A stretch of 64,000 bases of DNA from Cohnella sp. SGD-V74 (GCF_003001675.1 NZ_PVYW01000009.1:186001-250000), one strand, 5' to 3'; counted from the first letter of the stretch, positions 16,514 to 25,987 are shown. Notes: a model not told the origin generated them from the letters alone. Translations and numbers: made by a program.

Positions 16514-17827
16514 ATGACAGAGCGAGCGCTAAGAGAGCCGCTGCTCATTTCGTCGGATGAACGGGCGGTTTGGCGGCAAAGCAAGCCGAGACTTGCGGCA
16601 GAGCATCCGACGATCGACCTGGAGTGGACGGGCGCCAGGCATCAGAGGATGGAAGGGTTCGGCGGATGCGTCAACGAATTAGGGTGGTTGGCGCTCAAGT
16701 CGACGAGCGAAGAAGCGCGACAGGAAGTGCTGAAGGCGCTGTTCGACAAAACCGGAGACGGGTTGCGTCTGGAGCTGAACCGGATTCCGATCGGAGCGAC
16801 CGATTATTCCGTGAACTGGTACAGTTGCAATGATAACGAAGGCGATTACGCGATGGAGAAGTTTTCGCTAGATCGCGACCGGCAACATTTGCTGCCTTAC
16901 GTCAAGGCGGCGCAGGAGATTCAGCCGGACATGCAATGGTTCGCCTCGCCGTGGAGCCCGCCGACGTGGATGAAGCATCCGCAGACGTACAACTACGGCA
17001 AGCTGGTCCCGACGGAGCAGAATTTGCAAGCCTATGCGCTCTACTTGCTGAAATTCGCGGAAGCTTATGCGCAAGAAGGCGTGCGGATCGCGCAGCTTCA
17101 TTTTCAGAACGAGCCTGTTACGCATCATCGCTTTCCTTCGTGCGTCTGGACCGGAGAAGAAATGCGGGATTTTCTGAAACGTCATCTCGGCCCGTTGTTC
17201 AAGGAAAAACAGCCGGAAATCGAGCTGTGGCTCGGCACGCTTAACACCGATTCGTACGACAGCTACGCCGGCATCGTCCTGAACGATCCGGAAGCGAAGG
17301 CGTACGTGAGCGGTGTTGGCTATCAATGGGCGGGCAAGCAAGCGATTCAGCGGACGCATGTCGCGTTCCCGGAAATGCGGCTTATGCAGACGGAAAACGA
17401 ATGCGGAGACGGCAAAAACACGTGGGAATATGCGCACTACATTTTCGGCCTATTGTGGCATTATCTAAATAACGGCGTCGAAAGCTACGTGTATTGGAAC
17501 ATGGTGCTCCCCAAAGGCGGGGAATGCACATGGGGCGGCTACCAGAACAGCCTTGTCAACGTGGACCTGGATAACGGCGAGGTGGCGTGGAACCCGGAAT
17601 TTTATTCATTTAAGCACGTGTGCCGATTCGTCGGCAAAGGCTCAGACAGGCTCAGCCTCCGAGGAGGCTGGAGCGGCAACGCCATCGCGTTCGAGAACGC
17701 CGAAGGACGCAAAGCATTCATCGTGCATAACCCGCATGATGAGCCGAGAACGATTGCGATCGCTTGCGAAGGCGCCGTCTACGAAATGCCAATGACCGCG
17801 AAATCCTTCCATACGCTTGTGATTTGA
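16514..17827 (+). CDS. GH30 family glycoside hydrolase
   Basis: A 437-residue glycosidase of family GH30, related to glucosylceramidases and beta-glucosidases. The general acid/base is Glu200 in LHFQNEP. The nucleophile is in LMQTENECGDG (Glu294 most likely), and the substrate-binding segment ASPWSPPTWMK precedes. A beta-sandwich tail follows the barrel and ends in SFHTLVI. No signal peptide is present, so it acts in the cytosol on imported oligosaccharides or glycosides. AAGGGGG gives the ribosome site. It heads a run with an ABC importer and a YesM/YesN pair, suggesting a beta-linked glycan fragment as substrate. Confidence 0.88.
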   Translation: MTERALREPLLISSDERAVWRQSKPRLAAEHPTIDLEWTGARHQRMEGFGGCVNELGWLALKSTSEEARQEVLKALFDKTGDGLRLELNRIPIGATDYSVNWYSCNDNEGDYAMEKFSLDRDRQHLLPYVKAAQEIQPDMQWFASPWSPPTWMKHPQTYNYGKLVPTEQNLQAYALYLLKFAEAYAQEGVRIAQLHFQNEPVTHHRFPSCVWTGEEMRDFLKRHLGPLFKEKQPEIELWLGTLNTDSYDSYAGIVLNDPEAKAYVSGVGYQWAGKQAIQRTHVAFPEMRLMQTENECGDGKNTWEYAHYIFGLLWHYLNNGVESYVYWNMVLPKGGECTWGGYQNSLVNVDLDNGEVAWNPEFYSFKHVCRFVGKGSDRLSLRGGWSGNAIAFENAEGRKAFIVHNPHDEPRTIAIACEGAVYEMPMTAKSFHTLVI

Positions 17828-17850
17828 ACTTAAAAGGAGCGAAACTCTCT

Positions 17851-19230
17851 ATGACATGGTTATCTGCGAAAATGAAAAAGTCCGCATCCATCGTGCTTGC
17901 GGCTACTCTGGTCGCCGGTTTGGCTGCAGGATGCTCGAACAGCAATAACGACAAGGGCAGCAACGCCTCTCCGTCGACCGATGCCTCCCCTTCCGCTTCC
18001 TCTTCGCCAAACAATGGCGGCGATAAAATCACGATCCGTTTCGCTTACAACTGGACGGGCGCTGACCCGAAAGCGTCGTATTTCGAAGGCAAGCTGAAGG
18101 AGTACGAGGCGAAGCACCCGGAAATCGCCTTCAAATTCGAAGCGACGCCGGGCGAGGAGCACCGCACGAAAATCAAAGTGGATACGACAGCCGGCAATTT
18201 GCCCGACATTTTCACCTACTGGCTCGGACCGGTCAACTTGAAGCCGCTCGTCGACGCCAACGAAATTCTCGACATGGACGAATATTTAAGCAAGAGCGGC
18301 ACGGTGAAAAAAGAGCAGTACACCGATATCGCTTGGTCGTTCTTCGATATCGGCGGCAAAAAATACGGTCTTCCGCTCGAAGCGTTCAAAGGCTTCTTCA
18401 TGGCGAATCGCGAGCTGTTCCAAAAGTACAACCTCGAATACCCAAAAACGTACGCCGATTTGATTAACGTCGCCAAGGTGTTCAACGACAATGGCATTGT
18501 GCCGTTCAGCATGGGCAGTAAAAACGGTCAGCCTTCGCACTTGTTTTTCAGCTATTTGACGTATCAATTCCAAAACGGCTTCGATGACGCGCAGCAAATT
18601 CCCCAAACGTACCAATACGATACGGACGCGGTTCGCCAAGCGGCGCAAGCGGTCACGCAGATGAAGGAGGATGGCATCTTCCCGAGCGATACGGTCGCCA
18701 ACGGCGATTGGGGGCCGCAGCTGTCGCTCTATAACGAGGAAAAAGCGGCGATGGTTTACGAATTTCCGTGGATGATCGGCAACGTGAAGCCGGAAATTGT
18801 CGACAAGAGCGACCTGATCAACTTCCCGGCGCTCGACGGCTCCGTCGTCGATCCTTCGTCTTACACAATCGGCGCCGTCGCGATGGGGCTGCTCATCAAC
18901 CGCAAGTCGTTCGAGGACCCGGCGAAGCAGCAGGCGCTCGTAGATTTCGCCGACTTCATCAACTCCGACGAGGTACTGGGCGAAGTGGCGAAGGGCGGTT
19001 TGTTTCCGGCGAAGCAGATGGAGCTTGATCCGTCGACGCTGTCCCCGCTCTACGCCAAAGCGATGGAATTCACGAAAACTCAAAACGTATGGCCGCATCA
19101 CGAGAGCTATGTTCCCGACAGCAACGCCTATTCCGTCATCTTGAGCTCTCTGGACGAACTGTTCGCAGGCTTCGTATCGCCTGAAGATTACGTGTCCAAG
19201 ACGCAGAAAGCGCTCGACAAAGCGAAGTGA
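17851..19230 (+). CDS. Sugar ABC transporter binding lipoprotein
   Basis: A 459-residue family 1 extracellular solute-binding protein. The signal peptide ends in lipobox LAAGC with Cys28, followed by an Asn/Ser/Pro-rich linker. The mature fold begins ITIRFAYNWTGADP; features such as NLPDIFTYW and FGSK-like segments fit oligosaccharide-binding proteins. AAGGAG at 17833 supports the ATG at 17851; an internal ATG at 17872 would give a more usual signal peptide. It lies 23 bp after GH30 and is followed by a GC hairpin that may let it be made in excess over the permeases. The ligand is unknown. Confidence 0.88.
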   Translation: MTWLSAKMKKSASIVLAATLVAGLAAGCSNSNNDKGSNASPSTDASPSASSSPNNGGDKITIRFAYNWTGADPKASYFEGKLKEYEAKHPEIAFKFEATPGEEHRTKIKVDTTAGNLPDIFTYWLGPVNLKPLVDANEILDMDEYLSKSGTVKKEQYTDIAWSFFDIGGKKYGLPLEAFKGFFMANRELFQKYNLEYPKTYADLINVAKVFNDNGIVPFSMGSKNGQPSHLFFSYLTYQFQNGFDDAQQIPQTYQYDTDAVRQAAQAVTQMKEDGIFPSDTVANGDWGPQLSLYNEEKAAMVYEFPWMIGNVKPEIVDKSDLINFPALDGSVVDPSSYTIGAVAMGLLINRKSFEDPAKQQALVDFADFINSDEVLGEVAKGGLFPAKQMELDPSTLSPLYAKAMEFTKTQNVWPHHESYVPDSNAYSVILSSLDELFAGFVSPEDYVSKTQKALDKAK

Positions 19231-19246
19231 CGGATACTGCGGAACA

Positions 19247-19275
19247 AGGAGGAGGGGGCGCGTCCCCCTCTTCTT
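19247..19275 (+). terminator. Intra-operon GC hairpin after the binding-protein gene
   Basis: Purine-rich arm 19247-19258 (centre GAGGGGG) pairs with 19264-19275 (TCCCCCTC). A short T-rich tail (CTTGTTT) follows. It probably acts as a partial terminator or 3' stabiliser. Confidence 0.6.
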
Positions 19276-19308
19276 GTTTACGCGGCGCAAGGGAAGGAGG
19301 AAGGGACT

Positions 19309-20181
19309 ATGCGGCGAAAACACGATGCGGTTTTTTACGGCGCATTCGTCTTGCCCGCGGTGATCGTCTACACGCTGTTCATGATCTATCCTGTCGCGAT
19401 GTCGGCGGGGTACAGCTTGACGGAGTGGAATGGGGTAACGGCCAAGACGTTCGAAGGGCTGGGCAATTATCAAGAGTTGATCGCGGACGGCGATTACTGG
19501 CAGGTCGTTCGCAACACGGGGCAATTGATTGCGTATTCTCTCGTCTTTCAGGTAGGCGCGGGACTTGCGATCGCCTATTTGCTGGCGAAGGTCGTACGCG
19601 GGTTCCGGTTTTACCGGTCGGTATACTTTATTCCGGTTATTATTTCGCCGGTTGCCATCGGCCTGATGTTTTCACTGTTTTACAATTCGGATACCGGGCC
19701 TCTGAACCATTTGCTGGATTCGCTCGGCTTGTCCTCTTGGAAGAGACAGTGGCTGTCCGATCCGCATACGGTGCTGAAGGCGGTTATGGCGCCGCAAATC
19801 TGGCAGTATATCGGCTTGTACGTCGTCATTTTTCTGGCAGCGATCCAGCAGGTACCAGAGGAGTTGCTCGAGAGCGCGAGAATGGACGGCGCCGGTCCTT
19901 TTCGTACATTCTTCAACGTCGTTATGCCGCAAATCTGGGACGTATTCCAGGTGTGCGTCATTCTCGCGGTGACGGGCTCGCTCAAGTCGTTCGACCACGC
20001 CTGGGTCATTACTTCGGGAGGGCCGGGCAACGCGTCTTCGTTTATCGCCCTGCAAATGTTCAAAACCGCGTTCATCAGCAATCAAATCGGCTACGGAAGC
20101 GCGATGACGATTACGATTTTGGCGTATGCGGCGTTGTTTACGGTGCTGTTTAAAAGAATTTGCGCCAGACTGTATAATTGA
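19309..20181 (+). CDS. Sugar ABC transporter permease (MalF/UgpA type)
   Basis: A 290-residue inner membrane permease with six helices. The EAA loop that contacts the ATPase is ESARMDGAGPFRTFFNVVMP near residue 190. The N-terminus has FLPAVIVYTLFMIYPVAMS, typical of the first subunit of CUT1 importers. GGAAGGAGGAAGG precedes the ATG. It pairs with the permease that starts 14 bp beyond its stop. No ATPase gene is in this locus, so a shared MsmX-type ATPase is expected. Confidence 0.9.
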   Translation: MRRKHDAVFYGAFVLPAVIVYTLFMIYPVAMSAGYSLTEWNGVTAKTFEGLGNYQELIADGDYWQVVRNTGQLIAYSLVFQVGAGLAIAYLLAKVVRGFRFYRSVYFIPVIISPVAIGLMFSLFYNSDTGPLNHLLDSLGLSSWKRQWLSDPHTVLKAVMAPQIWQYIGLYVVIFLAAIQQVPEELLESARMDGAGPFRTFFNVVMPQIWDVFQVCVILAVTGSLKSFDHAWVITSGGPGNASSFIALQMFKTAFISNQIGYGSAMTITILAYAALFTVLFKRICARLYN

Positions 20182-20195
20182 AAGGGGAATGGAGG

Positions 20196-21023
20196 ATGAC
20201 TTACGCCATGCAGCGGGTCACCCGGTTGTCGAGGGGCCTCGTTCTCGCGGTTTTCGCTTTGTCGACGCTGTTCCCGTTTTATTGGGTGCTCGTCAGCTCG
20301 CTCAAAGACAAGCATCAAATTTATGCCAATCCGTTCGGCTTCCCGGTGAAATGGCATTGGGGCAACTACGCCGATATTTGGCAAACGGCGCATTTGTCGC
20401 GTTATTTCTGGAACAGTCTGTTCATCTCCGCATGCGCGGTGGCGATTATGCTCCTCATCGGGGCGATGGCCGCGTACGTGCTTGCACGAAGGGAGAAAAG
20501 CGGCTGGCTGTATGCGTACTTCACGCTCGGGATCATGATTCCGGTGCACGCCATTCTGATTCCGTCCTTCGTGCTGCTGAAGCAGCTTCATCTTCTGAAC
20601 TCGCATTTCGGCTTGATTCTGATTTACATCGTGAGCAACCTGTCGCTGTGTGTGTTCGTCCTCCACGGGTTTCTAAAGGGCATTCCGCGCGAGTTGGAGG
20701 AAGCGGCGGCTATCGATGGGTACGGCCGGGTGCGCACGTTCGTCTCTATCGTGCTTCCGCTCGCGAAGCCGGGGCTGGCAACCGTCGGAACGCTCGGCTT
20801 TTTGAATTGCTGGAACGAGTATTTATTCGCTTACGTGCTGATCGGCAGCGAGCCTTCGAAGACGCTGACGCAAGGCGTAATGGCGCTTACCGGGCAGTAT
20901 TCGACCGATTACGCGCTCGTCTGCGCCGGACTTGTCGTCTCGATGCTGCCGCTCTGGCTTGTGTATATGCTGTTTCAAGAACAGATTGTCAAAGGTATGA
21001 CGGCCGGCGCGGTCAAAGGCTGA
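20196..21023 (+). CDS. Sugar ABC transporter permease (MalG type)
   Basis: A 275-residue second permease of the CUT1 importer with six helices. TLFPFYWVLVSSLK is in the first third and the EAA loop is ELEEAAAIDGYGRVRTFVSI near residue 170. The end NCWNEYLFAYVLI and the QEQIVKGMTAGAVKG tail match MalG-like subunits. A TTG at 20178 is in frame, but GGGG and GGAGG upstream favour the ATG at 20196. It is followed 30 bp on by the YesM-type kinase, so uptake and sensing are one operon. Confidence 0.9.
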   Translation: MTYAMQRVTRLSRGLVLAVFALSTLFPFYWVLVSSLKDKHQIYANPFGFPVKWHWGNYADIWQTAHLSRYFWNSLFISACAVAIMLLIGAMAAYVLARREKSGWLYAYFTLGIMIPVHAILIPSFVLLKQLHLLNSHFGLILIYIVSNLSLCVFVLHGFLKGIPRELEEAAAIDGYGRVRTFVSIVLPLAKPGLATVGTLGFLNCWNEYLFAYVLIGSEPSKTLTQGVMALTGQYSTDYALVCAGLVVSMLPLWLVYMLFQEQIVKGMTAGAVKG

Positions 21024-21053
21024 TCGATTCGACTTCGGGGAGGGACAAGCGCG

Positions 21054-22823
21054 ATGGGCAAGTTCAAACAACGGATACGGCGGTCGCCATCCATCCAGAC
21101 GAAGCTGATCGGCGCGTTGTTCGTCATTGCGCTGCTGCCCGCCCTTGTCATCAATTGGTATTATTACGAACGTACGAATGTATCGCTGGAGCAGAAAATC
21201 AGATCCTATAACGAAGAGCTGCTCAAGCAGCTAAGCGATAAAGTCGAGTTTGTCTCCGAGCAGGTCAAGACGACCGAAACGCAACTGATCGCCTATTCCG
21301 TCACGTCGCGGGCGTTCATGGATTACGCGGACAAGACGGGGGCGGAAAAGCTCGACACGCTCAAGAAGACGGAGGAACTGCTCGCCAATTTCAAGCGATC
21401 GTATCCCTATATTACGGAGATTTACATGGTCGGCTCCGACGGCACGCTCTATTCGACCGATCCTTACTTGAATCGGGATGAACTGAAAGCGATGTCCTGG
21501 GTCGAGGAAGCGCTTCGAACGCCGACAGGCAAAGCGGAGGGCGAGCTGCTGCTTTCTCACACGCCGACCTACACGCTGCTGCAGGAGCGCGAGGTGCTGT
21601 CGTTCGTTCGCCCCGTCGGCGCCTATGGCACCCGCAGAGACCTCGCGCTGATCCAGATTGACGTCGACGCGGCGAAGTTCGGCTCGCTATTGCAGCTTAT
21701 GCCGACGGATCAGGCCGAGAGCGTCTTTCTCATGGACAAACAAGGCCGCATCATTCAAGAGCGCACATCGGCAGAATTGTCGAATACGGCAGCCGCAGAC
21801 ATCCGTAAGCGAGTGGCGGGCAATACCGGAATCGCCACGACGACGATGAAGTCGGACGGTCAGACGCTCATGCTGAGCGTGAGGCCGCTCGAGGGGCGCG
21901 GGTGGGTGATGGCGGTCGCCTCTCCGCTGTCGCGGTACAGTCTGGACTTCCGCCATCTGCGCAACATCCTGCTTATCGTCGCCGGTCTCGCGCTTATCGT
22001 CGCCGTGTTGTTCGCCATTTTGCTGTCGCATGGCATCCTTCGTCAATTCCATACGCTCATCCGCTCGATGAGAAAAGCCGGCGAGGGGCAACTGAACGTC
22101 AAAGTGCCGGTATCGAACAGCCCGGACATCGGCATGGTCGCCGTCACGTTTAATACGATGGTGGAAAAAATCGATCAGTTGCTCAAGGATTCGGTGAAGA
22201 AGGAGGAGGAGAAGACGGCGGCCGAGCTGAAGGCGCTGCAGGCGCAAATCCAGCCGCATTTTATATACAACACGCTCAATTCGATCAAGTGGATGGCGAT
22301 TAGCGAAGGGGCGAACAAAATCGCCGACGCGGTTGTCGCGCTTGTGAAGGTGCTTCGTTTTACGTATCGGACGAACGAGATTTTTATCCCGATTAAAGAC
22401 GAGATGGAGTTCATTCGGGATTATGTGCAGGTACAGCGGATGCGGTTTGGGGAAAAGATCGAAGTGGAATACGAATGGGACGAGCGGATGGACCGCTATT
22501 ACACACTTAAGTTCATCATTCAGCCAATCGTCGAAAATGCGATGATTCACGGGTTGGCGAACAACTCGTACAACGGTCTCATCATTGTGCGCGGCGTGCT
22601 GGACGAAGCGAACCGGCAAATCCGGTTCGAGGTCGAAGACAACGGCGTCGGCTTCGCGCCGAAGCCGACGGATCAGATGTCGGGTGTCGGCATGTCGAAC
22701 GTCAACGACCGGATACGGATGCATTTCGGCGAACAGTACGGGCTTACCGTGGAGAAGCCGCTGCGGCTGCGTACGCGCATCGTCGTCGCGATTCCGATTT
22801 TGACCGAAGGCAAGGTGGTCTAG
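21054..22823 (+). CDS. YesM-type sensor histidine kinase
   Basis: A 589-residue membrane kinase. Helix one is at about 18-36 and helix two at about 303-326, enclosing a Cache-like extracellular sensor of about 265 residues. HAMP follows, and then the His_kinase domain with phospho-acceptor His402 in QAQIQPHFIYNTLNSI. The ATPase N box is FIIQPIVENAMIHGL and the G box is VEDNGVGF. It should sense an extracellular sugar, perhaps with the binding protein, and phosphorylate the regulator encoded immediately downstream. GGGAGGG precedes the ATG. Confidence 0.92.
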   Translation: MGKFKQRIRRSPSIQTKLIGALFVIALLPALVINWYYYERTNVSLEQKIRSYNEELLKQLSDKVEFVSEQVKTTETQLIAYSVTSRAFMDYADKTGAEKLDTLKKTEELLANFKRSYPYITEIYMVGSDGTLYSTDPYLNRDELKAMSWVEEALRTPTGKAEGELLLSHTPTYTLLQEREVLSFVRPVGAYGTRRDLALIQIDVDAAKFGSLLQLMPTDQAESVFLMDKQGRIIQERTSAELSNTAAADIRKRVAGNTGIATTTMKSDGQTLMLSVRPLEGRGWVMAVASPLSRYSLDFRHLRNILLIVAGLALIVAVLFAILLSHGILRQFHTLIRSMRKAGEGQLNVKVPVSNSPDIGMVAVTFNTMVEKIDQLLKDSVKKEEEKTAAELKALQAQIQPHFIYNTLNSIKWMAISEGANKIADAVVALVKVLRFTYRTNEIFIPIKDEMEFIRDYVQVQRMRFGEKIEVEYEWDERMDRYYTLKFIIQPIVENAMIHGLANNSYNGLIIVRGVLDEANRQIRFEVEDNGVGFAPKPTDQMSGVGMSNVNDRIRMHFGEQYGLTVEKPLRLRTRIVVAIPILTEGKVV

Positions 22824-24401
22824 ATGTACGATATTTTGATCGTCGAAGACGAAATGCTCGTCACCGTCGGCATCGTCAACAGCATCGATTGGCGGGAAGC
22901 CGGGTTTAACGCCCCGCATACGGCCGCCAACGGCAAGCAAGCCTGGGAGCTGATGGGCAAAATCAAGTTCGACGTGGTGATGACCGATATCAAAATGCCG
23001 GAAATGGACGGTCTCGATCTCGTCAGAACGATGCGCGACCATGACTATTCTGCGGAAGTGATCATCCTGAGCAGCTACACCGACTTCGAGTATGTGAGCG
23101 AAGCGCTGGAGCTGCAAACTTGCAGCTATTTGCACAAGCCGGCGATGATGCCGGCCGACATCGTTCAGGCGGTCAAGAAAGCGGCTGTGCGGCGGGAGGA
23201 GTCCAAGCGCCAAGCGCAGACGGCGCATCGCATCGAGCGGCTGTACCTCAACAGCGCGAGGAAGCTGAAGGAACGCATGCTGCTCGACTTACTCGCCGGC
23301 AATGAGGTCGGCGACGCGCAGTGGAAGGAAGTGCCGCTCCAATGCGACCCGGCGGCGAGCATCGTTGCGGTTGTCCGCTTTCGCAACGGCGATCAAGTGC
23401 TGCAAGGCTCTTTCAAGGCGGACGAGACGCTGTTCGCATACGCTGCGACGAACGTCATCGATGAATTGTTTCGCGCCGAATCCGGGTATGAGTCCGTCTG
23501 CAAAGCGCCGGATCTCGCCGTCGTCCTGTTGTCCGGCGCTTCGGAGAGCAGCGCAGGGAAGCGGGACGAGCGGTTCACGACGCTGTCGCGCGTGCTGCGA
23601 ACCTACTTCCAGCTTGACGTCGAGATGGCGCTGCAGACCGAGCCGATCGCCTTGCGAAAGCTGTCGCAAGCTGCCGGCGCGCTGCTCAAAGTGTTGGACG
23701 AACGCGAGCAGCGCATTCCTGCGGATCGGCTGATCGTTGTCGAAGGAGCCGCGGAACCGAGATGGACGTACCGTTCCGAGGAATGGCTCGACAGCAGCTG
23801 GTTCAGCGATTCATTCCCTGGCGCGGACAAAGTCGAACAAATTTATCGCGAGCTGGAACGCAAAAACACCACGCACCGGCAGACGCTGGAGCTTAGCGGG
23901 ATGCTGCTCGGCATGCTGCTGCAGCGGGCGGCGTCTTATCCGGGCATCTTGCGCGAGCTTTACCGCGTCGAACCGGAAATGTATTCCCGGCTGCAAGCGC
24001 TGGGCACGGCGCCGGAACTGAAACGATACGTGTTGCGGCTGTGGGAAACGGCGGAAGCGCTCATACACGGCTCGCATCCGCAGGAGGTCGAGAAGGCGCT
24101 GCAATACGTCGAACGAAACCTGCACGATCAGAAGCTCGGCCTCGAATCGACGGCTGCGTTCGTTAACGTAAGTCGCGCACATTTCAGCAGGCTGTTTAAG
24201 GAACATACCGGCGAGACGTTCCACCAGTACGTCACAAAGTCGCGTATCCGAAGAGCGGAGCATCTCGCCCGTACGACCGATCTGAAAATGTACGAAATCG
24301 CTGAGAAGGTGGGCTATCCCAGCTCCAAATATTTCAGCAAGCTATACAAAAAACTGATCGGCAGGCAGCTGTCCCATATCCGTTCGTCAAAAAAACTCTA
24401 A
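22824..24401 (+). CDS. YesN-type response regulator with AraC DNA-binding domain
   Basis: A 525-residue regulator. The receiver domain has the acidic pair in VEDE, phospho-acceptor Asp55 in VVMTDIKMPEMDG and Lys105 in SYLHKPAMM. A long middle region of unknown fold precedes two C-terminal AraC helix-turn-helix motifs (LESTAAFVNVSRAHFSRLFK and KMYEIAEKVGYPSSKYFSKL). The ATG follows the kinase stop without a gap. It is expected to activate the GH30-ABC promoter region near 16.3-16.5 kb. The terminator at 24393 overlaps its stop codon. Confidence 0.92.
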   Translation: MYDILIVEDEMLVTVGIVNSIDWREAGFNAPHTAANGKQAWELMGKIKFDVVMTDIKMPEMDGLDLVRTMRDHDYSAEVIILSSYTDFEYVSEALELQTCSYLHKPAMMPADIVQAVKKAAVRREESKRQAQTAHRIERLYLNSARKLKERMLLDLLAGNEVGDAQWKEVPLQCDPAASIVAVVRFRNGDQVLQGSFKADETLFAYAATNVIDELFRAESGYESVCKAPDLAVVLLSGASESSAGKRDERFTTLSRVLRTYFQLDVEMALQTEPIALRKLSQAAGALLKVLDEREQRIPADRLIVVEGAAEPRWTYRSEEWLDSSWFSDSFPGADKVEQIYRELERKNTTHRQTLELSGMLLGMLLQRAASYPGILRELYRVEPEMYSRLQALGTAPELKRYVLRLWETAEALIHGSHPQEVEKALQYVERNLHDQKLGLESTAAFVNVSRAHFSRLFKEHTGETFHQYVTKSRIRRAEHLARTTDLKMYEIAEKVGYPSSKYFSKLYKKLIGRQLSHIRSSKKL

Positions 24402-24425
24402 CCGGGGACATCCCGGTTAGAGTTT
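24393..24425. terminator. Bidirectional terminator overlapping the YesN stop codon
   Basis: Arms AAACTCTAACCGGG (24393-24406) and CCCGGTTAGAGTTT (24412-24425) with a 5-base loop and T-rich flank. It serves the convergent lipoprotein gene as well. Confidence 0.88.
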
Positions 24426-24432
24426 AATAGTT

Positions 24433-25161
24433 TTAGAGATCGAGCAGCTTGAGGGAAAGAACCTTTTGCGTATCGGGATCCAGATCGATCTTCAGCCAGC
24501 CTCCCGTTACTTCCAGCGACAGGACGTTCATCTGTCCGTCCCCGGGAAGGCCGAGCAGTTCCGCGGCTTGCGAGCCATTCATGCCGTAATCGAGATTCTC
24601 GATGCCCGTGTCTACTTTCTTGGAACTGATCTCGATATAGACGACTTTATCCTGTTCGTTCAGTCCGACGGAGAGGCCGTCGTATTCCCATATTTCGATC
24701 GTTTCCTCGTCACCGGGCAGAGGATAGGTTTCCTCGGGCAGGCCGTAGCGCTTGACGACTTCCTTATCCGTGTATCCCAGCTTAAGATGGGCGAGCGAAG
24801 GAGACTTCGCTAGAAAACGGTGCTTGCCGGGATTCTCCGACGTCCCGCCTTCCGGCGGGAGAGAGGGCTGGACCGTCGAAGCTTCGACGGAGGGCTCGGA
24901 GGGTTCCGGCGGTTCGCTTGGCCCTGTCGAAGGCGCTTCGCCGGAAGAAAGCTCTTCCTTGGTTGCCGGCGATTGCCCTGTTGCGGGCTCGGACGGCTGC
25001 GACTCCCGAAGCGGAACTTTAACGTCCGTCGGAGCCGATGCGGAAGGAGAAGCCGAAGAGGTCGGCGAAGTATCCGTAGAGGACGAGCTGCATGAGACCA
25101 AGCTTGCGGATAGAAGCAATACGCTCCAAATTCGCATGAATACAGGCATATCGATCGTCAT
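24433..25161 (-). CDS. Lipoprotein of unknown function
   Basis: A 242-residue lipoprotein with lipobox LVSC at the end of a hydrophobic segment. A Ser/Pro/Glu-rich linker of about 80 residues follows, then a C-terminal domain. That domain contains two similar stretches, LGYTDKEVVKRYGLPEE and YGMNGSQAAELLGLPGDG, a repeat pattern seen in small envelope lipoproteins that bind or monitor other proteins. GGGAGGG supports the ATG at 25161; a start eight codons in would also give a signal peptide. A TATATA (minus strand, near 25191) could be its -10. No function is assigned. Confidence 0.75.
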   Translation of the reverse strand: MTIDMPVFMRIWSVLLLSASLVSCSSSSTDTSPTSSASPSASAPTDVKVPLRESQPSEPATGQSPATKEELSSGEAPSTGPSEPPEPSEPSVEASTVQPSLPPEGGTSENPGKHRFLAKSPSLAHLKLGYTDKEVVKRYGLPEETYPLPGDEETIEIWEYDGLSVGLNEQDKVVYIEISSKKVDTGIENLDYGMNGSQAAELLGLPGDGQMNVLSLEVTGGWLKIDLDPDTQKVLSLKLLDL

Positions 25162-25294
25162 GCTTCATCCCTCCCTGGACTTCCCTTCATCTATATAAGA
25201 CATGACATAAGCTGGAAAAGTTTCGTGTATTTCAAATTATTTTTCATTTTCCTGCTATTGTCGCATAGAGTCAAAGATTGTCGGGACTTTAGTC

Positions 25295-25342
25295 GCGGTT
25301 TTTCGCGGGGAGGATTTCTGTCCGTCCTCCCGGAAAAAACCG
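25295..25342. promoter_or_regulatory. Large hairpin in the xpt leader
   Basis: The outer stem GCGGTTTTT/AAAAACCGC and inner stem GGGAGGA/TCCTCCC form one long hairpin between 25295 and 25342. It lies 72 bases upstream of xpt. No T-run follows, so it is not an intrinsic terminator. The conserved bases of purine riboswitches are absent. Confidence 0.55.
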
Positions 25343-25414
25343 CAATCCGGTGTTGCGCGGGGGAAGAGGATATGTTACGTTAAACGGAAAAGACAACGGG
25401 TGGCGGGGAAGACG

Positions 25415-25987
25415 ATGGATATTCTCAAGGAAAGAATTTTGAAGGAAGCAAGCGTCATAAATGCAGGGGTGTTGAAGTTGGATTCTCTGCTTAACCATAG
25501 CGTCGATCCGCAATTGACGATGGAGATGGGCAAGGAATTCGCCTCCAGGTTTGCCGGCGAACCGATTACGAAAGTGATAACGGTGGAGTCCTCCGGCATT
25601 CCCGTCGCGTTCGCGACCGCGCTTCAGCTAGGCGTGCCGCTCGTGTTCGCGCGCAGGAAGAAGACGCTGCTCGGAGAGCCCGACGCCTACTGCGAGCGAG
25701 TTCCTTCGTTCACGAAAGGCATCGTCACGGATCTGATCGTATCCCGTCACCTGCTGAGCAAGGAAGACTCGGTTCTTTTTATCGACGATATTATCGCCAA
25801 CGGCGACGCGGCGCGCGGACTGATCAAAATCATCGAACAATCCGGAGCGAAGCTGAACGGAATCGGCATCGTGCTGGAGAAATCGTTCCAAGCGGGCGGC
25901 AAGGCGCTGCGGGAGCTCGGATTCCGTGTGGAGACGCTTGTGAGAATCCAATCCCTCGAGGACAATACGATTACGTTCGAAGATTAG
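25415..25987 (+). CDS. xpt: Xanthine phosphoribosyltransferase
   Basis: A 190-residue salvage enzyme converting xanthine and PRPP to XMP. It aligns along its whole length with Bacillus subtilis Xpt: LDSLLNHSVDP near residue 22, TVESSGIPVA near 55, the PRPP-binding loop VLFIDDIIANGDAARG near 125 and GIGIVLEKSFQ near 150. A GTG at 25400 is in frame, but CGGGGAAG favours the ATG at 25415. The expected guanine riboswitch of Bacillus xpt is not visible; a long hairpin takes its place. Confidence 0.92.
   Translation: MDILKERILKEASVINAGVLKLDSLLNHSVDPQLTMEMGKEFASRFAGEPITKVITVESSGIPVAFATALQLGVPLVFARRKKTLLGEPDAYCERVPSFTKGIVTDLIVSRHLLSKEDSVLFIDDIIANGDAARGLIKIIEQSGAKLNGIGIVLEKSFQAGGKALRELGFRVETLVRIQSLEDNTITFED

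Noticed and set aside
25162..25414. Purine riboswitch before xpt
   Set aside because: The conserved aptamer core bases are not found; only an unrelated hairpin is present.
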